Notes: generated by a model not told the origin, from the sequence alone. 64,000 nt of DNA from Fibrobacterota bacterium (GCA_023436145.1 JAEZKP010000007.1:62001-126000); one strand, 5' to 3'; counted from the stretch's first letter, positions 1 through 9,548 are shown. Translations and numbers: made by a program.

Positions 1-734
1 CGGGGAGACATAAAGGCTGGATCAAATGAGAAATTCCCTGAAGGAATCGGTCGTGGACTGGGGAGGTTCCGGTAAAAATTATTGTTGCTTACCTGAATTC
101 TTTCTGCATTGGAAAGAATCTTCAATCCGAACCTCTCATTATGAGCAACTACATTGTTTTCCAGAATTATTTCAGAATTTCCACCAATAGCTATCCCGTG
201 ATTTCCATTATAAGCAATGGAATTGTGATTTATTGAGGCATTGGTTGAGCGTACGTCCCATCCCTGAAACCCAGATCCGCGGTTAAAAGCTATGATGTTG
301 TCCTCTATCAAAGGAAGCTGCCGAACCACGATTATTCCGGTTTGCCAGTTTTTAACTATTCTGCACGAAATAATGGCGCTGCCTGCACTATTAGAGAAGA
401 CACCTATAGTACCGTTTCGAATCTCAAAACCGGATATGGTAGTATTCTTACTCATGGTTACGACAGTTCCTCTGCCACCACCATCAATTACTGCTTTAAA
501 AGTAGAACGGGCCATCAAAGTGACACCCTGTACAATCAGTACGTGTTCTTTGTAAACGCCATCAGCTACCCAGATCGTATCTCCACTTTTACTTCTCATC
601 ATTGCTTCAGAGATGGTTTTGATACCCATTGAGGGCACTTGAATTGACACTGCAAGCGTTGCAGTCGGAATCAACAGCCCGGCTGCCAAAGCTAAACACA
701 GCTTAAATGCCCTGCCAACTAAATACTTACCCAT
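1..734 (-). CDS. right-handed beta-helix repeat protein, exported (C-terminus cut by window edge)
   Basis: The frame is open from an ATG at 734 down to the window edge, so only about 244 N-terminal residues are present. An SD (GGGGAG) sits 7 nt before the ATG. The N-terminus has a basic start, a hydrophobic core and an LAV-type end, so it should be exported by Sec. After it come short beta-strand and turn repeats rich in Asn, Gly, Ile and Val (NNxxAxN, GIxIGGxS), typical of a right-handed parallel beta-helix of the DUF1565/NosD kind. No catalytic residues are identifiable. It lies 30 nt downstream of a close paralogue (765-1571) in the same direction, so the two look like a tandem duplication in one transcript. 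Substrate and role are unknown; such folds often bind or cleave polysaccharide, but nothing here proves that. Confidence 0.8.
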   Translation of the reverse strand, partial: MGKYLVGRAFKLCLALAAGLLIPTATLAVSIQVPSMGIKTISEAMMRSKSGDTIWVADGVYKEHVLIVQGVTLMARSTFKAVIDGGGRGTVVTMSKNTTISGFEIRNGTIGVFSNSAGSAIISCRIVKNWQTGIIVVRQLPLIEDNIIAFNRGSGFQGWDVRSTNASINHNSIAYNGNHGIAIGGNSEIILENNVVAHNERFGLKILSNAERIQVSNNNFYRNLPSPRPIPSGNFSFDPAFMSP

Positions 735-764
735 AAAAATGCTCCCCGGTTTATGGTGAATTTT

Positions 765-1571
765 TTAATAAACAAGTCGTGCTCCTAAATCCTGATTATC
801 AGTGCTTCTTCCAATACAGCGGGATTCTTTATTCAAAGAGAAATCCAGATGGATTGGATCTTTAAACATCGGATCAAATGAAAAGTTGTCGGAAGGTAAA
901 ACGTTGGAAAATTGCTCATTCTGGAAAAAACTATTATTGACCATTAAGACTCTGACCGTTTCATTGGATGGTTTAAGGCCAAACATGCTGTTGAATGCTA
1001 TCAGATTGTTTTCAACTATGATGCTTGAAGTTCCGCCAATAGAAATCCCATGGTTGGAGTTGTATGCAATGGTGTTGTGATTTATGGAAGCGGCTGTCGA
1101 TCTGACGTCCCAACCCTGGATTCCTGAACCCCTGTTATAGGCAATTACGTTATCTTCGATGCGGGGCAGATTGCCTACACACATGATTCCTGATTGTTGA
1201 TTGAAAACAATCCGGCATTGTGACACAGTTGAATTTGAAGAAGTGGAAAAGACTCCTATAGTTCCGTTTCTGATCTCAAAGCCGCAAACGGTTGAAGAAG
1301 TACCCAGTGTTATGATTGTCCCACGACCATTTCCATCAATCACTGCTTTGAAAGCAGTTTTGGAAAGAAGTACAACCGATGCCGGGATGAAAAGATGCTC
1401 CTTATAGTAGCCTGGATCTACCAGCACGGTGTCATTTTTATTTACTGAAGAGAGAGCTGCCGAAATGGTTGGGGCATCAGCAGGTACTCGGAGAATTGCA
1501 GATTCTGAGTACTTGGGGATTAGAAAAAGCAGTAAAGTAAGAAATGAAATTTTCAGGTTTCTATGTTTCAT
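765..1571 (-). CDS. right-handed beta-helix repeat protein, exported (paralogue of neighbour)
   Basis: The protein has about 268 residues from the internal ATG at 1571, chosen because GGAG lies 8 nt upstream and the start gives a clean signal peptide (MKHRNLKIS then a Leu/Phe-rich core). A longer frame begins at 1598 without a better SD. The mature part repeats the pattern seen in the neighbour: a motif like FKAVIDGNGRGT, then FEIRNGTIGVFS, then N-rich rungs (IEDNVIAYN, INHNTIAYN, VENNLIAFN). This is a parallel beta-helix of roughly 8-10 coils. It ends about 60 residues after the last rung, so it is probably a single-domain secreted or periplasmic protein. Similarity to the 1-734 product runs along the whole shared length. 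Function is not recognisable. Confidence 0.85.
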   Translation of the reverse strand: MKHRNLKISFLTLLLFLIPKYSESAILRVPADAPTISAALSSVNKNDTVLVDPGYYKEHLFIPASVVLLSKTAFKAVIDGNGRGTIITLGTSSTVCGFEIRNGTIGVFSTSSNSTVSQCRIVFNQQSGIMCVGNLPRIEDNVIAYNRGSGIQGWDVRSTAASINHNTIAYNSNHGISIGGTSSIIVENNLIAFNSMFGLKPSNETVRVLMVNNSFFQNEQFSNVLPSDNFSFDPMFKDPIHLDFSLNKESRCIGRSTDNQDLGARLVY

Positions 1572-1739
1572 TTTTCTATCTCCACTACAAAAAAACACAA
1601 TTTATTCGATTAAACAGATCACCGAAATATTAAAAAAACTCTGTCCAACCCTTCAAAGTTGTCTAATAAATTAATACAGAAATAAATCATAAGCAACAGA
1701 ATTACATTGGTACTATGCCAATAATGCATGGCGGAACAG

Positions 1740-2750
1740 TTAATGTACTTCTTTGCTATGATCAAACCAGCTTAAAAAACGCCTGAAAACCGGCCATGGT
1801 CTATTGTATAGAACATATTTGGTCCAGGAATACCGGATTTTGCATTTTAGTGAAAGCATAAAAAGAGAACTGCGCATATAAGCGTATGATGGATCAAAAT
1901 AACAATTTATATGGCATTTTTCACAGAAGGCATACCTTCCCTGATTGCGTAACGCTTCTTTGCGTTCCCCTGAGCTTAAGACATTTCCCAGTTCACCATT
2001 TATTGAGATAAGGTCTTTGCGATGATGAAAACAGGGAAGTGCCAGCTTGTTATCAGGGGTAATTACAATCGTGGACTCCACTGCTCTGCATAGAGGGTTT
2101 CTTATATGGTTTCCTCCCATGCCACGGATTTTCAGATGTGCCTGGTTGAGGTAAACCCCTTTTCTTTTTGAGTAAATTATGGCTTTCCGGTGTGTGGGTC
2201 CCTTTACACCATCGCCTCCGTTAATATTAAACAGAGGATCCAATATTATAATCAGTTTCTTCTCTCTCCCTAACTTGTAAACACCTTCGAATGCATCAAT
2301 ATTCTCGTTTGTATAAGTGTAGAGCAGGTCCGGATAAAGTTTGTACTTTAGTGCAATGTCTATACTCTTAATAACTGCAGAATAGGAGGCGACACCTCTT
2401 AACTGGTCGTGTAGTTCTGCGGAGTCGGCATCGATACTGAAATGTAACAGATCGATTTTGCCTGCTAACCTGTCCGCAATTTTCGGAAAAAGAAGACAGT
2501 TAGTGGTTACTGATGTTATGAATCCAAGCCTTTTTGCTTCTGAAAGAAATAACGGAAGTTGCTCATGGAGAAGCGGTTCTCCACCCGTAAAATCTACAAA
2601 TCTGCATCCTGCATTTCTGGCATTTCTGAGGTTTTCAAACACATTCGCTGCCTTTGCATCGATTTTTGGCGATTCCTGCCAGATTTGACAGAAACCGCAC
2701 CTGCAATTGCATCTGTTTGTAAGATAGTAGTGTAAAAGGATTGGCTTCAT
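1740..2750 (-). CDS. radical SAM protein with C-terminal Cys-rich (SPASM-like) region
   Basis: The product has 336 residues. The radical SAM cluster motif CxxxCxxC is at residues 14-21 (CNCRCGFC) right after the first beta strand, followed by the SAM-binding TGGEPLL near residue 55. The C-terminal third holds further cysteines (PLCRA, ALPCFHH, CEKCHINC), which suggests a SPASM or twitch-like extra Fe-S domain as in PqqE-type peptide or cofactor modifying enzymes. The start overlaps the stop of the upstream glycosyltransferase by 4 nt (ATGA), so the two are translationally coupled. No precursor peptide gene was seen beside it. A role in modifying a glycan or lipid carrier would fit the partner, but this is inference. 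Confidence 0.85.
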   Translation of the reverse strand: MKPILLHYYLTNRCNCRCGFCQIWQESPKIDAKAANVFENLRNARNAGCRFVDFTGGEPLLHEQLPLFLSEAKRLGFITSVTTNCLLFPKIADRLAGKIDLLHFSIDADSAELHDQLRGVASYSAVIKSIDIALKYKLYPDLLYTYTNENIDAFEGVYKLGREKKLIIILDPLFNINGGDGVKGPTHRKAIIYSKRKGVYLNQAHLKIRGMGGNHIRNPLCRAVESTIVITPDNKLALPCFHHRKDLISINGELGNVLSSGERKEALRNQGRYAFCEKCHINCYFDPSYAYMRSSLFMLSLKCKIRYSWTKYVLYNRPWPVFRRFLSWFDHSKEVH

Positions 2751-3850
2751 TTTTTATTCAGGTTACGCCCTTTCCACTTAATTTCAGATCCGAATAAGAT
2801 CGAAAAAGAAAACAAAATTGTTTCAAACAGAAGGAAAAGTAAAAACAAGGGGAAATAGAAAAATTTCTGAGATGAACTGGTCCTTTTAAAACTTACCGCA
2901 GTAAAAAGCCAGGTAAAAAGAAAGTTCACCAGGGCAACTGAAGTAATAACCGGGGGTAAAACTGAGAAACAGGCTAACAAAAGAAGAACATTCTGCAGAG
3001 AAAAAAGAAGCCCTATAAAAAAAGGACTGGAGTGCCAGACAAATCCCCCTTTGGCCCATCTTCGGATCTGATGAAAGAATTGGTTCCACTCTTCACAGGG
3101 GAAGGTTAGTGCAAGAGGAGCAAAGGGATTTGTGCAGGAAATGCTCATTTTTTTTTGTCGGAAAAGTTCTAAAAGAGCTCGATCTTCTGCCATATTATAT
3201 CCTATCGCTTTTTGCCCTCCTGACTTCTGATATGCCTGTTTTGAGATAAGGATATTATTACCCATGCAGGAGCCACTAATACCAGCTTTAAAAAAAGCAT
3301 AAGCTACAGAGAAGAGAAAATCCAGCTGGAATGCCTGAATCTTGCTGAAAATGCTTTTATCAGTTGTGATGGAAGTGTGTCCGAATACCATGTCTGTTTC
3401 TTGACCGGAACACGCCATTAATGAGCTCAACCAGTCCGGTAACAGTTTCATATCTGCATCGGTCAATGCTATCCAATCATACTTGGCGTGATTGATACCA
3501 AAATCCAGTGCCTGTTGTTTGCTGGTCAGCCCAATAGAGGGATCAAATTGGGAATCAACAACAGTTATTTCTATTCTACTGGATTTCTTAATCTCCTGGA
3601 TGATCCTAAGAGATTGGTCGGTAGAACCATCGTTAATTAATAATACTTCAAACTGTCCATCGTAGGACTGCTGTTGTAAGGATTTGAGTAGAACCTGAAG
3701 GTGTTTTTGTTCATTTCTAAAGGGTATGACTATTGAAACCGGATAACGGGGAATGCTTGTAGCTGCAGCAGATCGATTAAGAAACAAGACAGAAATCAAT
3801 CTCAGAATCAAAAACGCGTAGCAAAGTAATGGAATCAGTAATACGTACAT
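2747..3850 (-). CDS. family 2 glycosyltransferase, membrane-anchored
   Basis: The product has 367 residues: an N-terminal membrane segment (1-25), a GT-A catalytic domain (about 38-265) and two or three C-terminal membrane segments. Diagnostic GT2 motifs are visible: IVIPFRNE, NDGSTD, TDADM (the DxD that binds nucleotide sugar and metal), AEDRAL (catalytic acid region) and QIRRWAKGG. The last matches the QxxRW motif of processive synthases and their relatives. The active site should face the cytoplasm with the product passed to lipid or across the membrane. The gene is first in a two-gene operon with the radical SAM protein. Acceptor and sugar cannot be read from the sequence. Confidence 0.87.
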   Translation of the reverse strand: MYVLLIPLLCYAFLILRLISVLFLNRSAAATSIPRYPVSIVIPFRNEQKHLQVLLKSLQQQSYDGQFEVLLINDGSTDQSLRIIQEIKKSSRIEITVVDSQFDPSIGLTSKQQALDFGINHAKYDWIALTDADMKLLPDWLSSLMACSGQETDMVFGHTSITTDKSIFSKIQAFQLDFLFSVAYAFFKAGISGSCMGNNILISKQAYQKSGGQKAIGYNMAEDRALLELFRQKKMSISCTNPFAPLALTFPCEEWNQFFHQIRRWAKGGFVWHSSPFFIGLLFSLQNVLLLLACFSVLPPVITSVALVNFLFTWLFTAVSFKRTSSSQKFFYFPLFLLFLLFETILFSFSILFGSEIKWKGRNLNKK

Positions 3851-4095
3851 GCTTTTAACTTTGGAATATAAAATTGCTGCACCAGGATTGGGGCAAACTT
3901 AAAGGGATTTTTTTAAATAAAACACATGCTTTTTCATTCTAATATAAGCTTTGACCTGTTATTAAAACAGTGTGGAGAGGGTAGATAGAAAAAATGGAGT
4001 ATAGATGTTATAGTATAGATGTTATATTATTGAATAGACTTGATTTTACCGGCATTATAGGGTATTTTTCAGAAATTAAGGATCTGAGAGGTTTT

Positions 4096-4983
4096 ATGAG
4101 AATTATACCGTTTAAACTGATTAGCTGGTTTTTATTGATCTGGTTACCTGTTTTCCAGGTGTCTGTCCTGGCTCAGGATTGGGATAGTGCTATCGAATCT
4201 ACTAATGAGGACGGGACTGATCCTTTTGGTGGAGACCCGTTTGGGGAAATGATTAACCAGGAGAATAATGATATTAAATGGGATTTACCAGAAGAACAAA
4301 AGGAGTCTTCTCACCCATCAATCGGGACCAGCAGTTCTTCACCCTCATCTTCTTACAAAGAAGCTGAAAACCAGGGTGCAAGTCCTTATGAATCTGAAAG
4401 TATACAGGAAAATTTAGTACAAAATGCCATCATTGAAGGTGTTCAGATTACAACCGAGCAAGGTGTGACACCTGATGAAAAACTGGTTTCTGTTTATTTT
4501 ATTTTCCGCGACAAACCTTCCAGCTATTTTTGGGAAATTAAGCAAAGGGAAAATAAGGTCGTTTTTGAATTTCATGATACCAAAACCGGCACCTCACCGG
4601 TTTCATCTGTTTCTGAAGCACCTATAAAGGGTTTTAGCATCGAAGAAGGAAAAATCGATATTAATAAAGATGTTCGTGGGTTAAAGCCTGAGTGGCGAGA
4701 CAGAATTAAAGTGATATTTGAAATGGAAGCTATTCCTGAGATTCGTGTTAATGATGAATTCAGCATTGTCTCATTTAGTTTTAAATGGACTACAGATCCT
4801 TCAAAAATCGATAAGTACATTGTTAAAGATAACACCAAAAAAATCATTCTGTTATCTTCTGCAGGAGTAGGTGCAGTCGGTTTGGGTGCGCTTGTTTACA
4901 TTTTAGCAACCAAACCCGCTCCACCAGAACCTTTGGGGATACTTTCTGCTGATGATCTGCCAAACCATACTCTTCATCAGTAA
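4096..4983 (+). CDS. exported AMIN-like envelope protein with C-terminal membrane segment
   Basis: The start is placed at 4096 because GAGAGG lies 5 nt upstream and the resulting N-terminus (MRIIPFKLISW then a hydrophobic stretch ending VLAQ) is a good signal peptide; the in-frame ATG at 3994 would bury it. The mature protein (about 295 residues) begins with an acidic, Ser/Pro-rich low-complexity region. A beta-rich domain follows whose two halves (VSVYFIFRD ... VVFEFHD and KVIFEME ... VSFSFKW) resemble AMIN-type peptidoglycan or pilus-associated domains. A hydrophobic segment and a short Pro-rich tail close it. The AMIN assignment is tentative. It starts a plus-strand group of envelope genes, diverging from the glycosyltransferase pair. 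Confidence 0.7.
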   Translation: MRIIPFKLISWFLLIWLPVFQVSVLAQDWDSAIESTNEDGTDPFGGDPFGEMINQENNDIKWDLPEEQKESSHPSIGTSSSSPSSSYKEAENQGASPYESESIQENLVQNAIIEGVQITTEQGVTPDEKLVSVYFIFRDKPSSYFWEIKQRENKVVFEFHDTKTGTSPVSSVSEAPIKGFSIEEGKIDINKDVRGLKPEWRDRIKVIFEMEAIPEIRVNDEFSIVSFSFKWTTDPSKIDKYIVKDNTKKIILLSSAGVGAVGLGALVYILATKPAPPEPLGILSADDLPNHTLHQ

Positions 4984-5284
4984 TAGTTGGAGAGCAGAAT
5001 TCTACACTCATTTAGCATTCCTGTAACTTCCATATTATTTTTATTTTTAATATTACTTCAGGAATGCTCAATACAGGGTATGATAGAAATCTGAGGAGTG
5101 CACGAACTCCTGGCGTTGGATGAGAGTCAGTATCTGTTTATATATCCTGCTAGCGGCACATACTGATGATAACAACACATTTCAAAAAATCAGGGCTTTT
5201 TTGTTTTTGAATACATCTGTAAAATAAAGGAATTATTACCCTGGTCCTTTGGAGCAATGCGATAGAAAGATGGTGGTTTTCTGA
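4984..5284. other. intergenic region with a long AT-loop inverted repeat
   Basis: No gene is seen. The stretch contains one clear inverted repeat (5014-5068, listed separately) and otherwise unremarkable AT-rich sequence leading to the PASTA gene. No convincing -35/-10 pair was recognised. Confidence 0.5.
5014..5068. repeat. 10-bp inverted repeat with AT-rich loop
   Basis: AGCATTCCTG at 5014-5023 is matched by CAGGAATGCT at 5059-5068. The 35-nt loop is almost pure A/T and contains an inner TATTA/TAATA pair. No T-run follows on the plus strand, so it is not a standard intrinsic terminator. It could end transcription of the upstream gene weakly, protect an RNA 3' end or act as a binding site. 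Confidence 0.5.
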
Positions 5285-6055
5285 ATGATGAAAGGTATTC
5301 TGATTAATATTCCCTTCAGGTCTTTCTGGAGATATGTTCTACCGGGAGCGGTTATTGTCTGCATCGTAGCCACAATCAGCGGAATTTTAATTGTTGACCA
5401 GTTGGTTATGCCGGGAATTGTCGGTGTGAACAGGGATATCATCGAAGTGCCGGATGTTGCCGGGATGGAGTATGAAAAAGCAAGAGATAAATTTTTTAAG
5501 GTTGGACTTTTAACCGAGATCCGAAGCAGAGAGTATGATAATCAGATTGCTGATCAGCATGTAATAAGCCAATTCCCTGAGAAGGGTGAGAAAGTTAAAA
5601 AGGGGCGAAAAATCGCCTTGGTGATTAGTAAAGGAAAAGAAATCGCGGTTATTCCCGATGTGCGCAATATTTCGGAGCGTCAGGCCAGAATCGAACTTAA
5701 AAAGCACGGTTTTACCTTGGGTAATGTTAAAAAGGTATTCTCGGAGGAAAGAGCAGTAGATATGGTAGTTGATGCATTTCCTGCGAGTGGTACAACAGTT
5801 TCCAGGGAGATGGAAGTTGATCTTTATGTCTCCAAGGGACCCAGACCGACTCATGCTGAGGTACCAAACCTGGTTGGTGAGAGTATTGGGGCTGCCAAAA
5901 AGAAAATAGAGGAGAGCGGGCTTTTGTTAGGAAAGGTTGAGTATAAAAATAATCCGGCTCTTCTTCCAGGTACAATCATATCTCAATCAGTTGCTCCTGG
6001 TTCAAAGATTCAATTGAATTCCAAGGTGAGCCTGGTAGTTTCTGTTATTCGCTGA
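5285..6055 (+). CDS. membrane-anchored triple PASTA-domain protein
   Basis: The product has 256 residues: a short cytoplasmic N-terminus, one membrane helix (about 15-38) and three PASTA repeats outside, each starting with a V/IPDV- or VPNLVG-like strand (VPDVAGMEYEKA, IPDVRNISERQA, VPNLVGESIGAA) and ending in VISKG, YVSKG or VVSVIR. PASTA domains bind peptidoglycan fragments or act as spacers in Ser/Thr kinases and class B penicillin-binding proteins. Here no kinase or transpeptidase domain is present, so it is probably an adaptor or wall sensor. The start at 5285 (ATGATG) has only a weak SD (GATGGTGG), and the second ATG at 5288 is equally possible. A TPR lipoprotein gene follows 61 nt later. 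Confidence 0.85.
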   Translation: MMKGILINIPFRSFWRYVLPGAVIVCIVATISGILIVDQLVMPGIVGVNRDIIEVPDVAGMEYEKARDKFFKVGLLTEIRSREYDNQIADQHVISQFPEKGEKVKKGRKIALVISKGKEIAVIPDVRNISERQARIELKKHGFTLGNVKKVFSEERAVDMVVDAFPASGTTVSREMEVDLYVSKGPRPTHAEVPNLVGESIGAAKKKIEESGLLLGKVEYKNNPALLPGTIISQSVAPGSKIQLNSKVSLVVSVIR

Positions 6056-6116
6056 AGTTCAAAATAATAGTGAACCTGAAACGTACTAAAATCAGGCTGG
6101 GCCGGAAAGGTAATAT

Positions 6117-7838
6117 GTGCACTGTTTAAAATTTCCATATATTCTCACCTTTTTTATTGTTTCACTGACGACAACTGGTTGTGTTACTCATACATTCCCT
6201 GTAGTACGGCCTTCCCTTGAAGCTCCTCCGGAACAGCTCTCAAAAGCCAGAGCCCATGAATATTTTATTCAGGCACGTGACTCAGAACGCAGAGGACTCG
6301 ACCAGTCTGCGATGCGATTTTATGAGATGGCCTACGAACTGGAACCCACCTCTTTGATTCTACGCAATGAATTGATTCGTAAATATATCGAAAATGATAA
6401 ACTCACCCAGGCATTACTTATAGCCAAGGGAGATAAAAATAACAACCAGTTAGATAAGAGTACTAAAAGAGTTGTCTCAACCATTTATATAAAAATGGGT
6501 AAAATGGAGAAAGCTGCTGAGATATTGGAAAGTATAGAAGAGAAAACCGAAGAGGAATTGTATTCGCTGGGGCTTATTTATGAGTCGATGGGGGAAGTGA
6601 GCAAATCCATAGACTGTTATCTGCAATTTTACAAAAAACAAACCGATGCAGTTCAGATTGGTTTTAAGATCGCAAAATTGCTTATCAATGAAAAACGGTT
6701 CGAAGAAGCGGACAGTCTGTTTTCTTCTATAAAGCAAATCACTGGAGAGACTGCTCAGCTCCTGGTAATGATGGGGACTTCAAGAATTTACAGCAAAGAT
6801 ACCACTTCAGGACTTCAACTTCTGGAATCTGCTTTGTCCAAAGATTCTCTTCATGAGGATGCTTTACGAAGCATAGCTCAGGTCTACATGAGTCGCAACG
6901 ACTTTGCCAGGGCTGTAGCCTGTTATGAAAAACTTTACAAACATGGAGCCTACGGGCAGATTTACGGCAAAACTCTCTCTCTTCTATACTATTACAACAA
7001 ACAGTACAATGAGGCTGAAACTCTGCTGAAATCATTACTTGAATTTGAACTGGATGATTACGAGCTGCACTATTATCTGGGACTTGTCTTCTCTGCGGAA
7101 AAGAAAATTGATCTGGCTCAGATCGAAATGGAAAAAGTGCTGTCTTTAAAGCCTGATTTTGAGGATGCATGGAAAGAGCTTTGTTATATTCAGGTACGGG
7201 AGAAAGATTATGATGAAGCAGAAGTAATTTCAGAGAGGTTTCTCAATGCTTTTCCTGATAATCCGCTGGCCTGGCAGCTTCATGGTATGGTGATGAATTT
7301 GAAAAAAGATCATAAGAAAGCTATTAAGAGTTTTCAAAACTCAATAAAACGCGACAGTATCAACGCATATAGCTGGTTTGAGCTTGGAAGTGCATTTGAA
7401 AGAACAAAACAGATCGATTCAGCCGCCTTTGCTTTTAGAAAAGTTCTCAACTTACACCCTGATGATCCTGCTGCATGCAATTATCTGGGTTACATGTGGG
7501 CAGAAAAAGGGATTAATCTTGATAGTTCGAAACTACTGGTGGAGATTGCGCTCAAGCAGGAACCAGATAACGGTGCATTTCTTGACTCCTACGCCTGGGT
7601 ATTTTATCAGAAGGGACAGCTTGACAGCGCTTTTCATTATATCAACAAAGCCGTGGAAAACATAAAAGATGATCCCACCGTTTTCTGCCATCTTGGAGAT
7701 ATAATGTGGAAAAAGGGGCAACTCAAGGCCGCACTTGAAGCCTATCACAAGAGTCTGGAATTCAAGTATGAGAATCCGGAGGAGATAAAAGAGAAAATCC
7801 TGCGAATCGAAGAAATAATAAAAAATGAGGAAAAATGA
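6117..7838 (+). CDS. TPR-repeat lipoprotein
   Basis: The product has 573 residues and starts at GTG 6117 with GGAAAGG 7 nt upstream. The signal peptide ends in a lipobox (LTTTGC), so it should be lipidated and probably sits in the outer membrane facing the periplasm. The rest is a continuous superhelix of about 14 TPR or TPR-like helical pairs (typical lines: AYELEPTSL, ALSKDSLHEDALRS, AIKSFQNSIKRD, AFRKVLNLHPDDPAACNYLGY, ALEAYHKSLEF). It is a scaffold rather than an enzyme; no catalytic domain is visible. It overlaps the next gene by 4 nt (ATGA), and the following lipoprotein and beta-barrel genes follow closely. Together these three could form a transport or assembly unit of the outer membrane, which is inference. 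Confidence 0.87.
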   Translation: MHCLKFPYILTFFIVSLTTTGCVTHTFPVVRPSLEAPPEQLSKARAHEYFIQARDSERRGLDQSAMRFYEMAYELEPTSLILRNELIRKYIENDKLTQALLIAKGDKNNNQLDKSTKRVVSTIYIKMGKMEKAAEILESIEEKTEEELYSLGLIYESMGEVSKSIDCYLQFYKKQTDAVQIGFKIAKLLINEKRFEEADSLFSSIKQITGETAQLLVMMGTSRIYSKDTTSGLQLLESALSKDSLHEDALRSIAQVYMSRNDFARAVACYEKLYKHGAYGQIYGKTLSLLYYYNKQYNEAETLLKSLLEFELDDYELHYYLGLVFSAEKKIDLAQIEMEKVLSLKPDFEDAWKELCYIQVREKDYDEAEVISERFLNAFPDNPLAWQLHGMVMNLKKDHKKAIKSFQNSIKRDSINAYSWFELGSAFERTKQIDSAAFAFRKVLNLHPDDPAACNYLGYMWAEKGINLDSSKLLVEIALKQEPDNGAFLDSYAWVFYQKGQLDSAFHYINKAVENIKDDPTVFCHLGDIMWKKGQLKAALEAYHKSLEFKYENPEEIKEKILRIEEIIKNEEK

Positions 7839-8539
7839 TTTCCCGAACTGTATTTGTATTCCTGTCATCTCTTTTTTTACTCAGTGTCTGCTGTACCAGA
7901 CATCCTTTGGTAAATCTTAAATCCTCCGCTACAGATACTTTATTCTCTTTTAAAGATAAAAACACCCAAAGAATACGCGGGTTTGGTCAACTGGCCATTT
8001 CAGTTGACGGGCGTCGATACAACGGATCCATAGAAATAGATTGTAAAAAAGATTTATTTAAAGCTTCGGCCTACTCGCCTTTTGGTGCCCTGGTGGCATC
8101 CATTGATGCGGATAGTTTACAAGGTGAGATAACCGATGGAAAAGCATCGAACCGTTTTTTTCTGGATGCAGTTGCGGATTCTATTCTATTCATGCCAACA
8201 AATGATCTTACTTTCAGAGACTTTATTCATATATTAACTGGAAGACTGCCACAAAGGTTTAATAGATTGGGCCAGAAGCCTGATACCATTTTTCAGGGTA
8301 AGCGGGTTTCCAGTTTAATCTGGAAAGCGGATTCGATGGAAATTATTGCCAGGGTGCACAATAAAAGCTCTAAGTTGACCCGCTTAACGGTTCAGAACAA
8401 CCAAAAACGAGGCTGGAAACTACTTTTTGACGCTATAAATGAGCAACTTGCACAAAGTATTGAGTTGAGGGTGGATGACAGGAATTATTTTTCAATTCAC
8501 TATCAACGCTTAAAAAAGGAAACACTAAAGAGTTTGTAA
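7835..8539 (+). CDS. LolB/DUF4292-like lipoprotein
   Basis: The product has 234 residues. A signal peptide ends at LSVCC, giving a lipidated Cys at about position 19 or 20. The mature domain is predicted to be mostly antiparallel beta (GFGQLAISVDGRRYNGSIEID, FKASAYSPFGALVASI), which is the pattern of the LolA/LolB-like half-barrel that carries lipids or lipoproteins; DUF4292 proteins of the FCB group look similar. Overlap of its ATG with the upstream TPR gene stop, and a gap of only 1 nt to the barrel gene, argue for one operon. The family call rests on fold-like resemblance and a lipobox, so it is moderate. Confidence 0.6.
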   Translation: MISRTVFVFLSSLFLLSVCCTRHPLVNLKSSATDTLFSFKDKNTQRIRGFGQLAISVDGRRYNGSIEIDCKKDLFKASAYSPFGALVASIDADSLQGEITDGKASNRFFLDAVADSILFMPTNDLTFRDFIHILTGRLPQRFNRLGQKPDTIFQGKRVSSLIWKADSMEIIARVHNKSSKLTRLTVQNNQKRGWKLLFDAINEQLAQSIELRVDDRNYFSIHYQRLKKETLKSL

Positions 8540-8540
8540 T

Positions 8541-9548
8541 ATGAATCAGAGTAGAATTTGTTCTTTTTTGGGTATCGTGATTACGTTTTTTCTTTCAGCG
8601 CAACAGTTTGTGAAAGCGGAGACTACACTTTTTCCCAATCTGAATCTGGATTATGATGCCCGTTCGGCGGCTATGGCTGGAGCAGCTGTGGCGGTGGCAG
8701 AAGGTGCGGCTGCGGTGCTTTCAAATCCTGCGGCAACGGTTTCAGTGAAAAATAATCAAGCGTTTATCGGGTACCGGACCATAGTGGATGGGGTCTGGGG
8801 ATCACCCTTGGTATTTAGCCATTCTTTGGACAAATGGGGTGTTTTTTCTGCACTGATTTGTGGAGTTGATGCAGAAGTGGATGTGATCGATGCGCTGGAC
8901 GGTGAACCTGTTTTTACTGGTAAAAAGGGTGGAGCACAATATCTGACCGGTGGTTTGAGCTGGGGATACGAAGTAAGGAAAGATTTATCGGTGGGTGCCA
9001 GTTTCAAGGGACTTTATAACCGGTTAAATGATGGTGATATCATTTACAGTACAAAAGCCGTTGCTATGGATGCCGGTATTCTTTACAGAGCTTTGAAAAA
9101 CCGTTTCGTTTTCGGAGCTGCTATCAGGAATGTCGGGTTTGTTTTTAAGGATTTTGATGACAACAACTATGATATGCCATTTACTTTTGAGGCAGGTTTG
9201 TCTTATGTGGGGCATCAACTTTCGTCTACCCGTATGACCCTAGATATAAATAAAAAAGCGGGTGATCGATTATATATCGAACCGGCAGTGGATATAAGTA
9301 TTTACAAAAAAATATTGTCCCTGCGCTTGGGTTATGCATTCAGTGACCGTGATTTAAAGCAGTTTTTCCGTAAACTGGGAGGTCGTGAAGATGAAGATTA
9401 TGTGAAAACAAACTGGAATACATTCTGCGCAGGTTTGGGATTTGTTAAAAATATTGAACATACTACAGTCGGTATTGATTTCGCTTTGCAGTTCCACTCT
9501 TCATTTATTACTCCCTCCACTATTGTTTCTGCATTTGTGGACTTTTAA
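8541..9548 (+). CDS. PorV/UPF0164-like outer-membrane beta-barrel protein
   Basis: The product has 335 residues. After a signal peptide (core SFLGIVITFFLSAQ, end about residue 26) comes the family hallmark DARSAAMAGAAVAVAEGAAAV then SNPAA, seen in PorV, PorQ and UPF0164 proteins related to FadL barrels. Alternating amphipathic strands run to the end, and the last residue is Phe (FVDF), the usual C-terminal signature for outer-membrane insertion. In the FCB group PorV-like barrels help protein secretion or surface attachment of cargo, though no type IX secretion gene is in the window. It is the last gene of the 6117-9548 operon. Confidence 0.82.
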   Translation: MNQSRICSFLGIVITFFLSAQQFVKAETTLFPNLNLDYDARSAAMAGAAVAVAEGAAAVLSNPAATVSVKNNQAFIGYRTIVDGVWGSPLVFSHSLDKWGVFSALICGVDAEVDVIDALDGEPVFTGKKGGAQYLTGGLSWGYEVRKDLSVGASFKGLYNRLNDGDIIYSTKAVAMDAGILYRALKNRFVFGAAIRNVGFVFKDFDDNNYDMPFTFEAGLSYVGHQLSSTRMTLDINKKAGDRLYIEPAVDISIYKKILSLRLGYAFSDRDLKQFFRKLGGREDEDYVKTNWNTFCAGLGFVKNIEHTTVGIDFALQFHSSFITPSTIVSAFVDF

